Of a stretch of 64,000 bases of DNA, positions 1 to 10,192 are shown one piece after another. Positions within the stretch are counted from its first letter, which is position 1; every line of letters starts with the position of its first letter. The stretch comes from Desertivirga arenae (GTDB taxonomy: Bacteria > Bacteroidota > Bacteroidia > Sphingobacteriales > Sphingobacteriaceae), in contig NZ_JAFEWE010000009.1 of the NCBI RefSeq assembly GCF_017355785.1, positions 62,001 to 126,000 of the forward strand, written 5' to 3'. Below the pieces are notes generated by a model, which was given only the letters and a program-made list of their open reading frames with translations, had not been told where the DNA came from and made no database searches. A program made the position numbers and the translations under genes.

Positions 1-1348
1 AAGCTTCCGTGCATTATTGCAGGAACGCTTAAACGAATCTAAAGAGAGTAATGAGTATGCTCCAAACCCAATGTTCTCAGGAGCCTGGGCTGGTTTACGT
101 CCGGGAACGGCTGAAGACTTCGAATTAAAATCGCAGACAGCTGTAACTGAGGAGGATTTACTTAAAGTTGCTGCAACCCTTACGCATCTTCCAGAAGGCA
201 AGAAATTTTTCAAGAAGATTGAGAAGTTGTTCGAAGACCGTAAGAAAATGGTTGAGAACAGGAAGTTTGATTGGGCGATGGGCGAGTTGATGGCTTATGG
301 TACTTTATTAAGCGAAGGACACCGGGTTCGCTTGAGCGGTCAGGATGTTGAACGCGGTACATTCTCTCATCGTCACGCTGTAGTGAAAATGGAGGATTCT
401 GAAGAAGAGTACATCCCATTAGCACAAATCAAGAAAGGTGATGCACAAGCCAAATTTGATATCTATAACTCGCACTTATCTGAGTATGGTGTTTTAGGTT
501 TTGAATATGGCTATGCCTTAGCAAATCCTCAATCTCTTACTATTTGGGAGGCTCAGTTTGGTGACTTCTTTAACGGTGCTCAAATTATTGTTGACCAGTA
601 TCTGGTAAGTGCTGAGACAAAGTGGCAACGTTCGAACGGTTTGGTAATGTTATTGCCACATGGTTATGAGGGACAAGGCCCAGAGCACTCCTCTGCCCGT
701 CCGGAGCGTTTCCTTGAGCTATGTGCAAATTTCAATATCCAGGTAGCGAATATCACTACACCTGGTAACTACTTCCACTTATTACGCCGTCAGTTGAAGC
801 GTGATTTCCGTAAGCCTTTGGTTGTATTTACTCCGAAGAGCTTACTACGCCACCCACTGTGTGTAAGTACTATTGATGAATTTACTCAAGGGGCGTTCCA
901 AGAAGTTATTGATGATACTTACGCTACTGCAGAAGATGTTAAACGAGTATTATTCTGTACTGGTAAGATTTACTACGATCTATTAGAGAAACAACAAGCT
1001 GATCAGCGTAAAGATGTAGCTATTGTGCGGGTTGAGCAATTGTATCCTACTCCGATCACCCAGCTTCGCGAATTGAAAAATAAATACGTGAATGCCGAGT
1101 TCTTCTGGGTACAGGAAGAGCCTGAAAATATGGGAGCATGGCCATATATCTGCCGTAAGTTCAGGAAGTCTGAGCTAAATCTTGAAGTAATTTCAAGAAA
1201 AGAGGCAAGCAGTACAGCAACAGGTTACGCTAAACAACACATTTCCCAGCAACTTTACATTGTAGGAAAAGCATTTGAAGATGTAGCTGGAAAAGAGGTT
1301 AAGAAAGCAGTTGTTAAAACAACAAAGAAAGTAGTAAACGTAGATTAA
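1..1348 (+). CDS. sucA: 2-oxoglutarate dehydrogenase E1 component, 3' part (partial at window start)
   Basis: This is the C-terminal half of the thiamine-diphosphate-dependent E1 subunit, which decarboxylates 2-oxoglutarate in the TCA cycle and hands the succinyl group to the E2 subunit. The open frame runs in from the window edge (first full codon at base 2), leaving about 448 residues; the full family length is about 900-950. Visible are the transketolase-like pyrimidine-binding region (GVLGFEYGYA, MLLPHGYEGQGPEHSSAR) and the OdhA C-terminal domain (QEEPENMGAWPY). It ends with a lysine-rich tail (KEVKKAVVKTTKKV) beyond the usual end. sucB starts 25 bases downstream on the same strand, so the two are almost certainly one operon. 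The identification is secure; the true start lies outside the window. Confidence 0.96.
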   Translation, partial: SFRALLQERLNESKESNEYAPNPMFSGAWAGLRPGTAEDFELKSQTAVTEEDLLKVAATLTHLPEGKKFFKKIEKLFEDRKKMVENRKFDWAMGELMAYGTLLSEGHRVRLSGQDVERGTFSHRHAVVKMEDSEEEYIPLAQIKKGDAQAKFDIYNSHLSEYGVLGFEYGYALANPQSLTIWEAQFGDFFNGAQIIVDQYLVSAETKWQRSNGLVMLLPHGYEGQGPEHSSARPERFLELCANFNIQVANITTPGNYFHLLRRQLKRDFRKPLVVFTPKSLLRHPLCVSTIDEFTQGAFQEVIDDTYATAEDVKRVLFCTGKIYYDLLEKQQADQRKDVAIVRVEQLYPTPITQLRELKNKYVNAEFFWVQEEPENMGAWPYICRKFRKSELNLEVISRKEASSTATGYAKQHISQQLYIVGKAFEDVAGKEVKKAVVKTTKKVVNVD

Positions 1349-1373
1349 CAGAATTTAAAGAAGATAAAAAACT

Positions 1374-2900
1374 ATGAGTTTAGAGATCAAGGTTCCGCCG
1401 GTAGGCGAATCAATTTCAGAAGTAACATTGTCCCGTTGGATTAAGAAGGATGGTGACCAGGTTGAAATGGATGAAGTTATCGCTGAACTTGAATCTGATA
1501 AAGCCACTTTTGAGCTAACAGCTGAAAAGGCAGGAACTTTAAAAACGATTGCTGCTGAAGGCGATACATTAGCAATTGGTGCCATTGTAGCATCAGTTGA
1601 AGAGAGTGGCGCTGCAGCTGCTGCGGCTCCTTCTTTGTCAGAAGAGGTAGTTGGTGGCCAGGAGCCTGTAGCTATGGAAAGCAGAGTTGTTGAAGTGAAA
1701 GTTCCGCCAGTGGGCGAATCAATCACTGAGGTTACTCTTTCAAGATGGTTAAAGGCTGAAGGTGAAGTTGTTGCAATGGATGAGCAGATTGCCGAACTGG
1801 AGTCTGACAAAGCTACATTTGAATTAACTGCAGAAGTTGCAGGTACTTTGAAGTATGTAGCTAAAGAAGGTGATACTTTAGAGATCGGTGCTATTGTTTG
1901 TCAGATTGCTTCTGGTGCTGCCGCTCCCGCTGCTAAGCCAGCAGCGAGTTCAGCTCCTGAGGCAAAAGCATCAACAGCAGCATCGTCTGCAAATTCTTAC
2001 GCTGCGGGAACTCCGTCTCCTTCTGCTGCTAAAATTTTGGCTGAAAAAGGGGTAGATGCAGCTTCTGTTAGCGGAACAGGTGTTGGTGGCCGTATCACAA
2101 AGGACGATGCAGTAAACGCACAGGCACCTAAAGTTCAGGCTGCTGCTGCACCGGCACCTAAAGCTGCTGCACCTGCTGCTCCGGCTAGTTTTGGAGGAGC
2201 AAGAAACGAGCGTCCTGAAAAGATGTCGAACTTACGTAAGACTATCGCAAAACGTTTGGTTGCAGTTAAGAATGAAACGGCTATGCTTACCACTTTTAAT
2301 GAAGTGGATATGAAGCCGATCATGGATATTCGCGCTAAGTACAAGGATAAGTTTAAAGAAACTCATGGCGTAGGCCTGGGCTTTATGTCTTTCTTTACTA
2401 AGGCAGTTTGCGAGGCAATGAAAGAGTTTCCTGCTGTTAATGCTCGCATTGACGGGGATTCGATCATTTACAGTGATTTCGTAGATGTATCCATTGCTGT
2501 ATCTGCTCCAAAAGGTCTGGTTGTTCCAATTATTCGTAATGCAGAACAATTATCTCTAGCGGGTATCGAAAAAGCAGTGATAACACTGGCTGGAAAGGCG
2601 AGAGAGAACAAGCTTACTATTGATGAAATGACAGGAGGAACATTCACTATCACCAATGGCGGAGTGTTTGGATCAATGATGTCAACCCCAATCATCAATG
2701 CTCCACAATCAGCAATTTTAGGTATGCACAATATTGTTGAGCGTCCGGTGGCAATTGGTGGGCAGGTGGTTATTCGCCCGATGATGTACGTCGCTCTTTC
2801 TTATGATCACCGTATCATTGACGGTCGCGAATCGGTAGGGTTCCTTGTTAAAGTGAAACAACTTCTTGAAGATCCAACAAGATTATTGTTAGGAGTATAA
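1374..2900 (+). CDS. sucB: Dihydrolipoyllysine succinyltransferase (2-oxoglutarate dehydrogenase E2), two lipoyl domains
   Basis: This is the core acyltransferase of the 2-oxoglutarate dehydrogenase complex, which moves the succinyl group from E1 through lipoyl-lysine to CoA. The 508 residues hold two near-identical lipoyl domains (about 2-76 and 105-179, lipoylated Lys43 and Lys146 in ESDKATF), an Ala/Pro linker, a peripheral subunit-binding domain (about 213-248), a second Ala/Pro linker and the catalytic domain (about 278-508) with His479 and Asp483 in DHRIIDG. SucB proteins commonly carry one lipoyl domain and about 400-420 residues, so the extra domain is notable; 2-3 domains are more typical of pyruvate dehydrogenase E2. 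The sucA neighbour and the succinyltransferase-like catalytic sequence support SucB over a pyruvate enzyme. A strong terminator follows. Confidence 0.95.
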   Translation: MSLEIKVPPVGESISEVTLSRWIKKDGDQVEMDEVIAELESDKATFELTAEKAGTLKTIAAEGDTLAIGAIVASVEESGAAAAAAPSLSEEVVGGQEPVAMESRVVEVKVPPVGESITEVTLSRWLKAEGEVVAMDEQIAELESDKATFELTAEVAGTLKYVAKEGDTLEIGAIVCQIASGAAAPAAKPAASSAPEAKASTAASSANSYAAGTPSPSAAKILAEKGVDAASVSGTGVGGRITKDDAVNAQAPKVQAAAAPAPKAAAPAAPASFGGARNERPEKMSNLRKTIAKRLVAVKNETAMLTTFNEVDMKPIMDIRAKYKDKFKETHGVGLGFMSFFTKAVCEAMKEFPAVNARIDGDSIIYSDFVDVSIAVSAPKGLVVPIIRNAEQLSLAGIEKAVITLAGKARENKLTIDEMTGGTFTITNGGVFGSMMSTPIINAPQSAILGMHNIVERPVAIGGQVVIRPMMYVALSYDHRIIDGRESVGFLVKVKQLLEDPTRLLLGV

Positions 2901-2921
2901 AAAAGTTTAAATCATAAAAAA

Positions 2922-2949
2922 GTCCCGCTGGTAAACAGCGGGACTTTTT
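2922..2949 (+). terminator. Rho-independent terminator after sucAB
   Basis: A 9-bp perfect stem (GTCCCGCTG at 2922-2930 with CAGCGGGAC at 2936-2944) with a 5-base loop is followed by a run of T. An A run precedes it, so it may also stop transcription coming from the minus strand, although the next gene there ends 60 bases away. Confidence 0.9.
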
Positions 2950-3006
2950 CTTTTAAAGCCGTATGAGTTAAACCTCGCTTCAATAGTTTAGCCTCCGAAA
3001 GTTACT

Positions 3007-3582
3007 TTACAGGCTTGACGCTGTTTTGGTTTGAAGTTTTGAACTTGTTAATGTTTGTTTCTCAAGCTCTTCTTTAAGCTTATTTAATCCCATCTGATAA
3101 TCTTCCCCCACCATCTGGTCGTAGAAAAGGCTCTTCCACTTATCTAAAGTAGTCTTATTCTCTCCGCAGAATGCCCAGGTAACAATAATCCCCTTATAAG
3201 TTTTAGTAAAATACATGTAATTGAGGAAAGAGCCCTCAAAAGGTCTCTCGTAGGTTAACTTCTGATAAATTGCTTTGTAGCGTTCGTTTCCAACAAATTC
3301 GAATTTGCCGCTCCCTACTTCTTCCCCATGCCAGGAGAATGAATATCCTGCTGTGCCAGGGCTACCACTTATTTTATATCTGGCTTTGGGTTCTTTTTCG
3401 TAAAAGGGATTCCAGCTATTGAAGTGCTTATAATTAGAGGCATAATCAAATGCAGCAGTATCTGAAGCTTCAATAAAGACACTTCGTTGAATGAAGAAAT
3501 TTTTGGCAATAAAGAAACTGCCCATGAAAAAGGCGGTAATAATAAGGATGCCTCCGGTTAATACCAATTTATAATATTTCAT
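3007..3582 (-). CDS. SRPBCC-family (START-like fold) protein, membrane-anchored
   Basis: The 191-residue product starts with one hydrophobic segment (about 5-27) that looks like an uncleaved anchor. It continues with the pattern of Bacteroidetes SRPBCC/polyketide-cyclase-like proteins: a start such as IQRSVFIEASDTAAFDY, then FNSWNPFYEK, a beta-rich middle, and a final helix from about 148 (GEDYQMGLNKLKEELEK). This fold binds hydrophobic ligands in a central cavity; no ligand can be inferred. The last 20 residues are Ser/Thr/Lys-rich and probably disordered. It stands alone, convergent with sucB and divergent from the polyprenyl synthase. The family call is fairly good and the function unknown. 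Confidence 0.75.
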   Translation of the reverse strand: MKYYKLVLTGGILIITAFFMGSFFIAKNFFIQRSVFIEASDTAAFDYASNYKHFNSWNPFYEKEPKARYKISGSPGTAGYSFSWHGEEVGSGKFEFVGNERYKAIYQKLTYERPFEGSFLNYMYFTKTYKGIIVTWAFCGENKTTLDKWKSLFYDQMVGEDYQMGLNKLKEELEKQTLTSSKLQTKTASSL

Positions 3583-3804
3583 TTAGATAAGGGATCGTTG
3601 ATGTTCTTTATACGCAGGTTAAGGAAATTGTTTACAAGTTTTTAATAATAGTTTTTGAAGTTAAAAAATTGAAGAATGAAAGTAATATTTTATACCTGCA
3701 CTTGCTTGATTATGAGCATAGAACGTTCTGACTGTCCTATCATCTCAAGGATCTGTCGACCATCAGTTTTACTAAACAATAATTAAAATTCTACTTTTTT
3801 AAGC

Positions 3805-3812
3805 TATGTTTG
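3805..3812 (+). promoter_or_regulatory. Putative -7 box (TAnnTTTG) of the polyprenyl synthase-terC operon
   Basis: TATGTTTG matches the Bacteroidetes primary-sigma -7 consensus TAnnTTTG. A TTA at 3783-3785 sits 19 bases upstream where a -33 TTG would be expected. The start codon is at 3858, giving a leader of about 40 bases. Confidence 0.5.
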
Positions 3813-3857
3813 CGCGATGAGCGTATTGATGTAGCTCAATCTACAATTTAAGCTTCA

Positions 3858-4829
3858 ATGTCCAGGCTAGACGAGATCAAAAAACCGATAGAAAAGGAAC
3901 TTGATGTATTTGAAGAGAAATTTAAATCTTCAATGAAGAGTTCTGTGCCTTTGCTCGACCGTATAACCCATTATATCGTTAAGAGGAAGGGGAAGCAGAT
4001 CCGTCCAATGTTTGTGTTCTTCTCGGCCAGCTTATGCGGAACAATTGACGAGGCTACACATAGGGGAGCTGCTCTTGTGGAACTATTACATACCGCTACC
4101 CTTGTACATGATGACGTTGTTGACAATTCTTATGAGCGAAGAGGGTTCTTTTCGGTAAATGCCTTGTGGAAGAATAAAGTAGCTGTTCTGGTTGGTGACT
4201 TTTTACTTGCAAAAGGGATGCAGCTTTCGCTGGCCAATGATGACTTTGGTTTATTGAAGATCGTTAACGAAGCTGTTCAGCAGATGAGCGAAGGGGAGTT
4301 GTTACAGATGGAAAAGGCCCGGAAGCTGGATATTAATGAGAATATTTATTACGAAGTGATCAGGCAAAAGACTGCCTCTCTGATAGCGTCATGTTGTGCA
4401 GTAGGAGCCGCATCTGTTAATAAGGATGCAGTTGTGATAGAGAAAATGCGATCTTTTGGCGAGAAAGTGGGCATGGCTTTTCAAATAAAAGACGACTTGT
4501 TCGATTTTGGAACAGACGACGTAGGGAAGCCTTTAGGTATTGATATAAAAGAGAAAAAAATAACACTACCATTAATCTACGCGTTAAGTAAGTCTGGTAA
4601 GACTGAAAAACATCATATCATCAATCTTGTTAAGAATCATAATGAGAATTCGGCAAAGGTTGAAGAAGTAATTTCCTTTGTAAGAAACAGTGGGGGATTG
4701 GCCTATGCAGAAATGCAAATGCACCGCTTTCAGGATGAAGCCTTTGAGATACTAGGAAGCTTCCCGGAAAGTGAAGCAAGGACTGGCCTTGAGCAGTTAG
4801 TGCGTTTTACTACCGAACGTAAAAAGTAA
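3858..4829 (+). CDS. Trans-polyprenyl diphosphate synthase (long-chain type)
   Basis: This all-alpha prenyltransferase condenses isopentenyl diphosphate units onto an allylic primer; in Bacteroidetes the product normally becomes the menaquinone side chain. Both aspartate-rich motifs are intact: DDVVD at 85-89 and DDLFD at 212-216. The GKQIRP substrate-binding segment lies near residue 45-50. The residues four and five positions before the first motif are small (Thr81, Ala80) rather than aromatic, which by the known chain-length rule favours a product longer than C20. The 323-residue length is typical of IspB/HepT-like enzymes. The terC gene begins 5 bases after the stop, so they are probably co-transcribed. 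The exact chain length cannot be read from the sequence. Confidence 0.9.
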   Translation: MSRLDEIKKPIEKELDVFEEKFKSSMKSSVPLLDRITHYIVKRKGKQIRPMFVFFSASLCGTIDEATHRGAALVELLHTATLVHDDVVDNSYERRGFFSVNALWKNKVAVLVGDFLLAKGMQLSLANDDFGLLKIVNEAVQQMSEGELLQMEKARKLDINENIYYEVIRQKTASLIASCCAVGAASVNKDAVVIEKMRSFGEKVGMAFQIKDDLFDFGTDDVGKPLGIDIKEKKITLPLIYALSKSGKTEKHHIINLVKNHNENSAKVEEVISFVRNSGGLAYAEMQMHRFQDEAFEILGSFPESEARTGLEQLVRFTTERKK

Positions 4830-4834
4830 GATCT

Positions 4835-5902
4835 ATGTCCAATGAAGTTCTGTTTTTCGGAGGGTTCCTACTCTTCGTTGTCCTTATGTTAGCTATCGAC
4901 CTTGGTCTGTTTAACCGAAAAGAGCATGCGGTTAAGCTTCGGGAAGCTGCAATTATGAGCGCCGTCTGGGTTGCTTTTGCTGTAGGGTTTTACTTTATTC
5001 TTAAATTTGAAGGAGACCAGTTGCATGGGATCACTTCTTTCGCACAACTGGAAGCAATAACCAGGGAGAACCTTCACAATATCAAAATTAATCCCGCCGA
5101 TTATGAAGGTAGCTTAAGGATCTATAAAAATAACTTAGCTATAGAGTTTATTACAGGTTATGTAGTAGAGTATGCCTTATCCGTTGACAATATCTTTGTT
5201 ATGGTGCTGGTCTTTTCAGCTTTTGGCGTTGAAGAAAAGTACTATCATAGAGTGCTGTTTTGGGGAATTGTGGGTGCAGTGCTGATGCGGTTCCTTTTTA
5301 TTTTCCTGGGCGCTACATTAATTAGTGAGTTTGGCTGGATACTCTATTTGTTCGGAGCGTTCCTGGTTTACACCGGCATCATGATGTTCGTGAACAGGAA
5401 TGTGGAAGATAAGATCGATCCTGAGAACCACGCGGTTGTTAAGTTTGCTTCAAAATTTGTTTCTGTATATCCGGAATTTGCCGGTAAGCGTTTCTTTATT
5501 CAGCGGAATGGTAAAAGGTTCGTAACCCCTTTATTTATTGTTCTACTGATTATTGAGTTTACAGATCTGATATTTGCTGTCGACTCCATCCCCGCGATTT
5601 TTGCAGTTACCAAAGATCCCTATATTGTTTTCTTCTCAAATATCTTTGCAATTTTAGGTTTACGGTCTATGTTCTTCCTATTGGTGAACATTATCCACAA
5701 ATTCCATTATCTGAAAGTAGGACTCTCTTTTCTACTGGTGTTTATTGGATTGAAGATGCTGGCTCATCATTGGTTACAAACCTGGGGTTTCACTACTACC
5801 CACTCACTTTTTGTTATTCTGCTTATTCTTACCATCAGCGTGGTTGCGTCCTTATTATTTCCGAAAAAACTAGGTCATCCGGAGAACGAGAAGCATCTGT
5901 AG
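4835..5902 (+). CDS. TerC/Alx-family integral membrane protein
   Basis: The 355-residue polytopic protein has about nine hydrophobic segments and the family hallmarks: YALSVDNIFVMVLVF near residue 115 and EFTDLIFAVDSIPAIFAV near 240, each with conserved acidic residues inside membrane helices. TerC/Alx proteins are linked to manganese export and metal-ion handling at the membrane, and some to tellurite resistance; the substrate here is inferred only from family knowledge. There is no adjacent tellurite cluster, so a housekeeping metal role is more likely than tellurite resistance. It follows the polyprenyl synthase at 5 bases and is followed by a strong hairpin. Confidence 0.88.
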   Translation: MSNEVLFFGGFLLFVVLMLAIDLGLFNRKEHAVKLREAAIMSAVWVAFAVGFYFILKFEGDQLHGITSFAQLEAITRENLHNIKINPADYEGSLRIYKNNLAIEFITGYVVEYALSVDNIFVMVLVFSAFGVEEKYYHRVLFWGIVGAVLMRFLFIFLGATLISEFGWILYLFGAFLVYTGIMMFVNRNVEDKIDPENHAVVKFASKFVSVYPEFAGKRFFIQRNGKRFVTPLFIVLLIIEFTDLIFAVDSIPAIFAVTKDPYIVFFSNIFAILGLRSMFFLLVNIIHKFHYLKVGLSFLLVFIGLKMLAHHWLQTWGFTTTHSLFVILLILTISVVASLLFPKKLGHPENEKHL

Positions 5903-5961
5903 TAGTGTTTAAAGGAGTTGGAGGAAGGTCTTAACCAGTTGTGAGAGGAAGTCAGGTATAA

Positions 5962-6007
5962 ATCAGCTCTAAAACAACTTTGAGTATTTTTAGAGCTGAT
6001 CGGTTTT
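5962..6007. terminator. Bidirectional terminator between terC and the GH3 gene
   Basis: A 13-bp perfect inverted repeat (ATCAGCTCTAAAA at 5962-5974 with TTTTAGAGCTGAT at 5988-6000) and a 13-base loop lies between convergent genes. A short T run follows on the plus strand (about 6003-6008). Confidence 0.8.
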
Positions 6008-6009
6008 TA

Positions 6010-7539
6010 TCAATTAAAAGCAGGGGAGCCTTCCCTCATTGCGAGGATCTCCTCCACGTATTTGCGTTCGTTTGCAAGTCTTGGGACCTTATGTTGTCCT
6101 CCAAGTTTTCCTTTTGTTTTAAGCCAATTGTAGAACGTGCCCTCCTGGGCCACGTGAATCAGCGGTCTTCGAAGAGCCATATCCTTAAAACGCTTCGCGT
6201 CATAATCTGAATTGATCTCCCTGAGCGTATTATCAAGAATGTCGGTGAACCTATCTATGTCACTTGGGTGTTGCTCGAATTCTATGATCCATTCATGCCC
6301 TCCGGCTTCGTTCTCATTGAAATAGATAGGACAGGCGGTATAGTCTTTGATAATGGCTCCAGTCTCGCCGCAAGCCTTCGTTAAAGCATTTTCAGCGTTG
6401 TCTATGATCACTTCTTCACCGAACGCATTGATGAAATGCTTCGTTCGCCCGGTTATCTGAATACGATAAGGAGAGAGAGATGTGAATTTGATAGTATCTC
6501 CGATCATGTAGCGCCATAGGCCTCCATTGGTAGAAATAATCAAAGCGTAATTCTTATTAACCTCCACTTCATGAAGCCCAAGTGTTTTGGGATTCTCCTG
6601 CCCGAAAGATTCCATCGGTAAAAACTCATAGAAGATGCCATAGTCCAGCATCAGGAGCATTTCGTCGGAATCTGACTGATCCTGGATGCCAAAGAAACCT
6701 TCAGAGGCATTGTAGGTTTCCAGGTAGTACATTGTACCGGATGGTATCAATTGCCTGAATTGCTCTTTGTAAGGAGTGAATTTGACAGCACCATGGATAT
6801 ATAGCTCCAGGTTTGGCCATACTTCGAGAAGGTTTTTCTTGCCTGTGATCTCCAGTAAATGTTTCGCTAATACAACCGTCCATGTAGGAACACCTGATAT
6901 ATTAGTTACGTTCACATCCATAGTAGCTCTGGCCATTTTCTCGATCTTTTCCTCGTAATTATCCATAAGAGTGATGGACATATCGGGAGTGCGATAGAAT
7001 TCAGCCCAGATTGGAAGGTTTTTTATTAGAACTGCAGAAAGATCGCCATAGTAGATATCGCCGCTAGCCTGATTCACCTGATGACTTCCACCAAGTGCTA
7101 AAGACTTTCCGGTGAAGATCTGAGCATCCGGCCTGTTATTACAATAGATGGAAAGCATGTCTTTACCACCTTTGTAGTGGCATTCTTCCAATGATTCTTT
7201 ACTAACTGGAATAAACTTGCTCCTGTCATTTGTAGTGCCGGAAGATTTGGCAAACCATTGTATCTCTGTTCCCCAAAGAACGTTCTGCTCTCCATTGAGC
7301 ATGCGTTCTATATAAGGTTTTAATGTTTCGTACGTTTGAATAGGAACGCGTTCTTTAAACTGCTCCTGGTTATGTATGGAATTATAATCGTATAATTTAC
7401 CCCACTCGGTATTGCGAGCTCCTGATAGCAAATTTCTGAAAACTTCATCCTGAACATCATGTGGGTACTTGATGAAAAGTTCAATCTGATGCATTCGCTT
7501 CTTCATGAACCAGGTGAATATGGAGTTTACAATGGTCAT
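6010..7539 (-). CDS. GH3-family acyl-adenylating protein
   Basis: The 509-residue protein belongs to the GH3 family, named after plant auxin-responsive amino-acid conjugating enzymes of the ANL adenylating superfamily. Visible hallmarks are the ATP/phosphate-binding loop [19 protein letters not shown] (about 113-131), the middle motif [15 protein letters not shown] (about 280-295) and the C-terminal segment [17 protein letters not shown]3 proteins are known in many Bacteroidetes, but their acyl and amine substrates have not been defined to my knowledge. Its start codon overlaps the lptB stop by 4 bases, so translation is probably coupled to lptB, and recJ lies just upstream. Association with lptB hints at an envelope or lipid role, but that is inference. 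Confidence 0.9.
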   Translation of the reverse strand: MTIVNSIFTWFMKKRMHQIELFIKYPHDVQDEVFRNLLSGARNTEWGKLYDYNSIHNQEQFKERVPIQTYETLKPYIERMLNGEQNVLWGTEIQWFAKSSGTTNDRSKFIPVSKESLEECHYKGGKDMLSIYCNNRPDAQIFTGKSLALGGSHQVNQASGDIYYGDLSAVLIKNLPIWAEFYRTPDMSITLMDNYEEKIEKMARATMDVNVTNISGVPTWTVVLAKHLLEITGKKNLLEVWPNLELYIHGAVKFTPYKEQFRQLIPSGTMYYLETYNASEGFFGIQDQSDSDEMLLMLDYGIFYEFLPMESFGQENPKTLGLHEVEVNKNYALIISTNGGLWRYMIGDTIKFTSLSPYRIQITGRTKHFINAFGEEVIIDNAENALTKACGETGAIIKDYTACPIYFNENEAGGHEWIIEFEQHPSDIDRFTDILDNTLREINSDYDAKRFKDMALRRPLIHVAQEGTFYNWLKTKGKLGGQHKVPRLANERKYVEEILAMREGSPAFN

Positions 7540-8285
7540 ATCGGGTTAGTATCTGACTTTTTTTTGCGTAGTTCGAAGTGTTGACCGAGATAGAATTTAC
7601 GAGCCATTTCATTGTTCGCAATTTCGGTCGGAGTGCCGGTAAGCATTATTTTTCCTTCAGTAAGTAAGTATGCCCTATCAGTAATTGAAAGGGTTTCCTG
7701 TACATTGTGGTCGGTGATCAGGATACCAATATTGCGGTGCTTTAATTTTCCTACAATAGACTGGATCTCTTCTACAGCGATGGGGTCTACACCGGCGAAA
7801 GGTTCATCAAGCAATATAAAACTTGGATCTGCTGCTAAAGCCCGGGCGATCTCCGTTCTCCTGCGTTCTCCACCTGAAAGCAGATCTCCGCGGTTTTTCC
7901 TTACCCGGTGCAAGCTAAATTCGGTTAAGAGCTCTTCCAATTTTTCATTTTGCTGCTCTTTACTCAATTTTCGCATCTCCAGCACAGCCAGGATATTGTC
8001 TTCAACAGAAAGTTTTCTGAAAACAGAGGCTTCCTGAGCCAGGTATCCAATTCCTTTTTGCGCGCGGCGAAACATCGCATCTTCTGTTATATCTTCATCT
8101 TCAAGGAACACATGACCCTCCGTTGGTTTTATCAGTCCGACGATCATATAGAAAGATGTGGTTTTTCCTGCACCGTTCGGCCCAAGTAATCCTACAATCT
8201 CGCCTTGTTCTACGTGAAAGGAAACGTTGTTAACAACAGTCCGTTGTTTATATTTCTTAACAAGATTTTCTGCTTTTAATATCAT
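7536..8285 (-). CDS. lptB: LPS export ABC transporter ATP-binding protein
   Basis: This is the cytoplasmic ATPase that powers lipopolysaccharide extraction from the inner membrane with LptF/LptG. The 249 residues contain Walker [10 protein letters not shown] (35-43), a Q-loop (YLAQEAS), the signature LSGGERRR (136-143), Walker B FILLDEP (156-162) and switch His193. The [18 protein letters not shown] stretch and the [11 protein letters not shown] continuation are characteristic of LptB rather than other ABC ATPases. recJ ends 10 bases upstream and the GH3 gene overlaps its stop by 4 bases, giving a recJ-lptB-GH3 unit. Confidence 0.95.
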   Translation of the reverse strand: MILKAENLVKKYKQRTVVNNVSFHVEQGEIVGLLGPNGAGKTTSFYMIVGLIKPTEGHVFLEDEDITEDAMFRRAQKGIGYLAQEASVFRKLSVEDNILAVLEMRKLSKEQQNEKLEELLTEFSLHRVRKNRGDLLSGGERRRTEIARALAADPSFILLDEPFAGVDPIAVEEIQSIVGKLKHRNIGILITDHNVQETLSITDRAYLLTEGKIMLTGTPTEIANNEMARKFYLGQHFELRKKKSDTNPI

Positions 8286-8295
8286 TCTGAATATG

Positions 8296-9996
8296 TTAAA
8301 CCACGCTTCTTATCCCCTTAACACACAGTTGGATAGAGCGTTTTTCTTTCCAGATATTTTCTTCTATAGTGTAACAAATATCAAACGGATAACCATTGTT
8401 TATAAGTGGTACATACTGGCCTAGTCCAAATCCAATGCAGTCAAAGATAGGGGACTTTCCCTGGTAAATATTCATTTTGATATGATTATTTCCAACAAAA
8501 CTAGCCTTTCCTGCTACCTTAACATTCTTTGATACGAATATTGGTGCAGGGTTTTGAGGCCCAAAAGGACCGAACTGGTTCAGTACCCGAAAAAACTTCG
8601 AATTGATCTTCTCCAGATTAAGCTCTGCATCAATACCTATTTCCTGTATTAATAATTCCTCAGGGATAGTTTGCGCTACTACTTCCTCAAAACGTTGTTG
8701 CAATGCTGGTATGTTTTCGGGCTTCAACGTAAGTCCCGCGGCATATTTATGCCCCCCAAACTGTTCCAGTAAATCGCTGCAAGAGCTTAGTGCTTCATAG
8801 AGATCAAAGCCGATAACAGAACGTGCAGAACCAGCAACATGACCGTTTGAACTAGTAAGAACGATGGTTGGACGGTAATATTTTTCCGTGAGTCGCGACG
8901 CAACAATGCCGATAACACCCTTGTGCCAGCCTTCATTATAAACCACGGTAGTTTTACGACTTTGGAGGTCTGGGTCTGAATCGATCATTGCAAGTGCCTG
9001 CTCAGTTATATTCAGATCGTGTTCTTTTCTTTCTGTATTTTTTAAATTGATCAGTAAACTTTGGTTTTTCGCAACTTCTTCATCGGAAGCGATCAACAAA
9101 CTAACTGAGTGTTTCGCATCGTCAATACGTCCGGCTGCATTTATTCTCGGGCCGATCATAAAGACAATGTCTGATATGGTGTACTGTTTTTTTCCCGAGA
9201 TCTCTATAAGAGCCGCTAGTCCGTTACATGGAGCTTCATTCAGCCTTTTCAATCCATACCAGGCCAGTACCCGGTTTTCTCCGGTTATTGGTACTATGTC
9301 TGATGCGATACTTACTGCTACCAGGTCCAGGTAACAACAAATGTCATCAAAAGCGATATCATTTTTCTGCGCATAGGCCTGAACAAGCTTGAAACCTATC
9401 CCGCAACCTGATAGTTCTTTATAGGGATAATGGCAGTCAGGTCTCTTAGGGTCAAGAACAGCAACTGCAGCAGGTAGAATGCTTCCGGGAAGGTGGTGAT
9501 CGCAAATGATAAAGTCGATACCCAAGGAATTGGCATAATCGATCTTATCAACCGACTTAATACCGCAATCAAGAGCGATGATCAGCGAATATCCGTTTTG
9601 TTTGGCATGATCAATTCCCTGTATAGAAATTCCGTACCCTTCCTTATACCTGTCGGGAATATAATAGTCGATCGATGAGTGGAGCTTCTTGAAAAAGCTG
9701 TACACTAAAGACACAGCTGTGGTACCATCAACATCATAATCGCCATAGATAAGGATACTCTCCTTTCGGGCGATGGCTATTTCAATTCTGGAAATGGCTG
9801 TCGCCATGTCCTTCATCAGAAAAGGATCGTGCAAATGGCAAAGCTCGGGACGGAAAAAACAACGAGCGTCTTCAAAGGAGGTAATGCCGCGGTTAACAAG
9901 TAACGAAGCCAGCACCTCATCGATGTTAAGTTGACTTTTTAGATCTTCTACTGCTTCAATATTAGTAACAACCTGCTCTGCCCACCTTTTTTGCAT
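8296..9996 (-). CDS. recJ: Single-stranded-DNA-specific 5'-3' exonuclease RecJ
   Basis: RecJ degrades single-stranded DNA from the 5' end in recombination, mismatch and base-excision repair. The 566-residue length is typical. The metal-binding DHH phosphoesterase motifs are present: DYDVDG (86-91), a catalytic Asp in ALDCG (near 143), DHH (166-168) and SGCGIGFKL (near 200). The DHHA1 substrate-binding motif GGHKYAAG lies near residue 408-415 and an OB-fold-like region fills the C-terminus. It is the first gene of a minus-strand unit with lptB and the GH3 gene. Confidence 0.96.
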   Translation of the reverse strand: MQKRWAEQVVTNIEAVEDLKSQLNIDEVLASLLVNRGITSFEDARCFFRPELCHLHDPFLMKDMATAISRIEIAIARKESILIYGDYDVDGTTAVSLVYSFFKKLHSSIDYYIPDRYKEGYGISIQGIDHAKQNGYSLIIALDCGIKSVDKIDYANSLGIDFIICDHHLPGSILPAAVAVLDPKRPDCHYPYKELSGCGIGFKLVQAYAQKNDIAFDDICCYLDLVAVSIASDIVPITGENRVLAWYGLKRLNEAPCNGLAALIEISGKKQYTISDIVFMIGPRINAAGRIDDAKHSVSLLIASDEEVAKNQSLLINLKNTERKEHDLNITEQALAMIDSDPDLQSRKTTVVYNEGWHKGVIGIVASRLTEKYYRPTIVLTSSNGHVAGSARSVIGFDLYEALSSCSDLLEQFGGHKYAAGLTLKPENIPALQQRFEEVVAQTIPEELLIQEIGIDAELNLEKINSKFFRVLNQFGPFGPQNPAPIFVSKNVKVAGKASFVGNNHIKMNIYQGKSPIFDCIGFGLGQYVPLINNGYPFDICYTIEENIWKEKRSIQLCVKGIRSVV

Positions 9997-10192
9997 ATCT
10001 TTGTTAGGTTTTATACCCGCTTTGAATTCATTGTTTTACGGGTTTAAGGGGTAAATATAACACTAAATATAGTATTTGTCCGTACCTGCTTTTGTAAGCA
10101 TTTCATTATCAGTGAACATTTTTATTAAGGTGACTGAACGATGAAGGAGCAAGTTATATTGTTAGTAAACACGCGTTAATTCAGCAAGACAC

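Noticed and set aside
1355-1810. A 151-codon open frame on the minus strand inside sucB
   Set aside because: It arises from the Ala/Pro/Glu-rich coding sequence of the lipoyl domains and linker; its product is Ser/Thr-rich with no recognisable motif.
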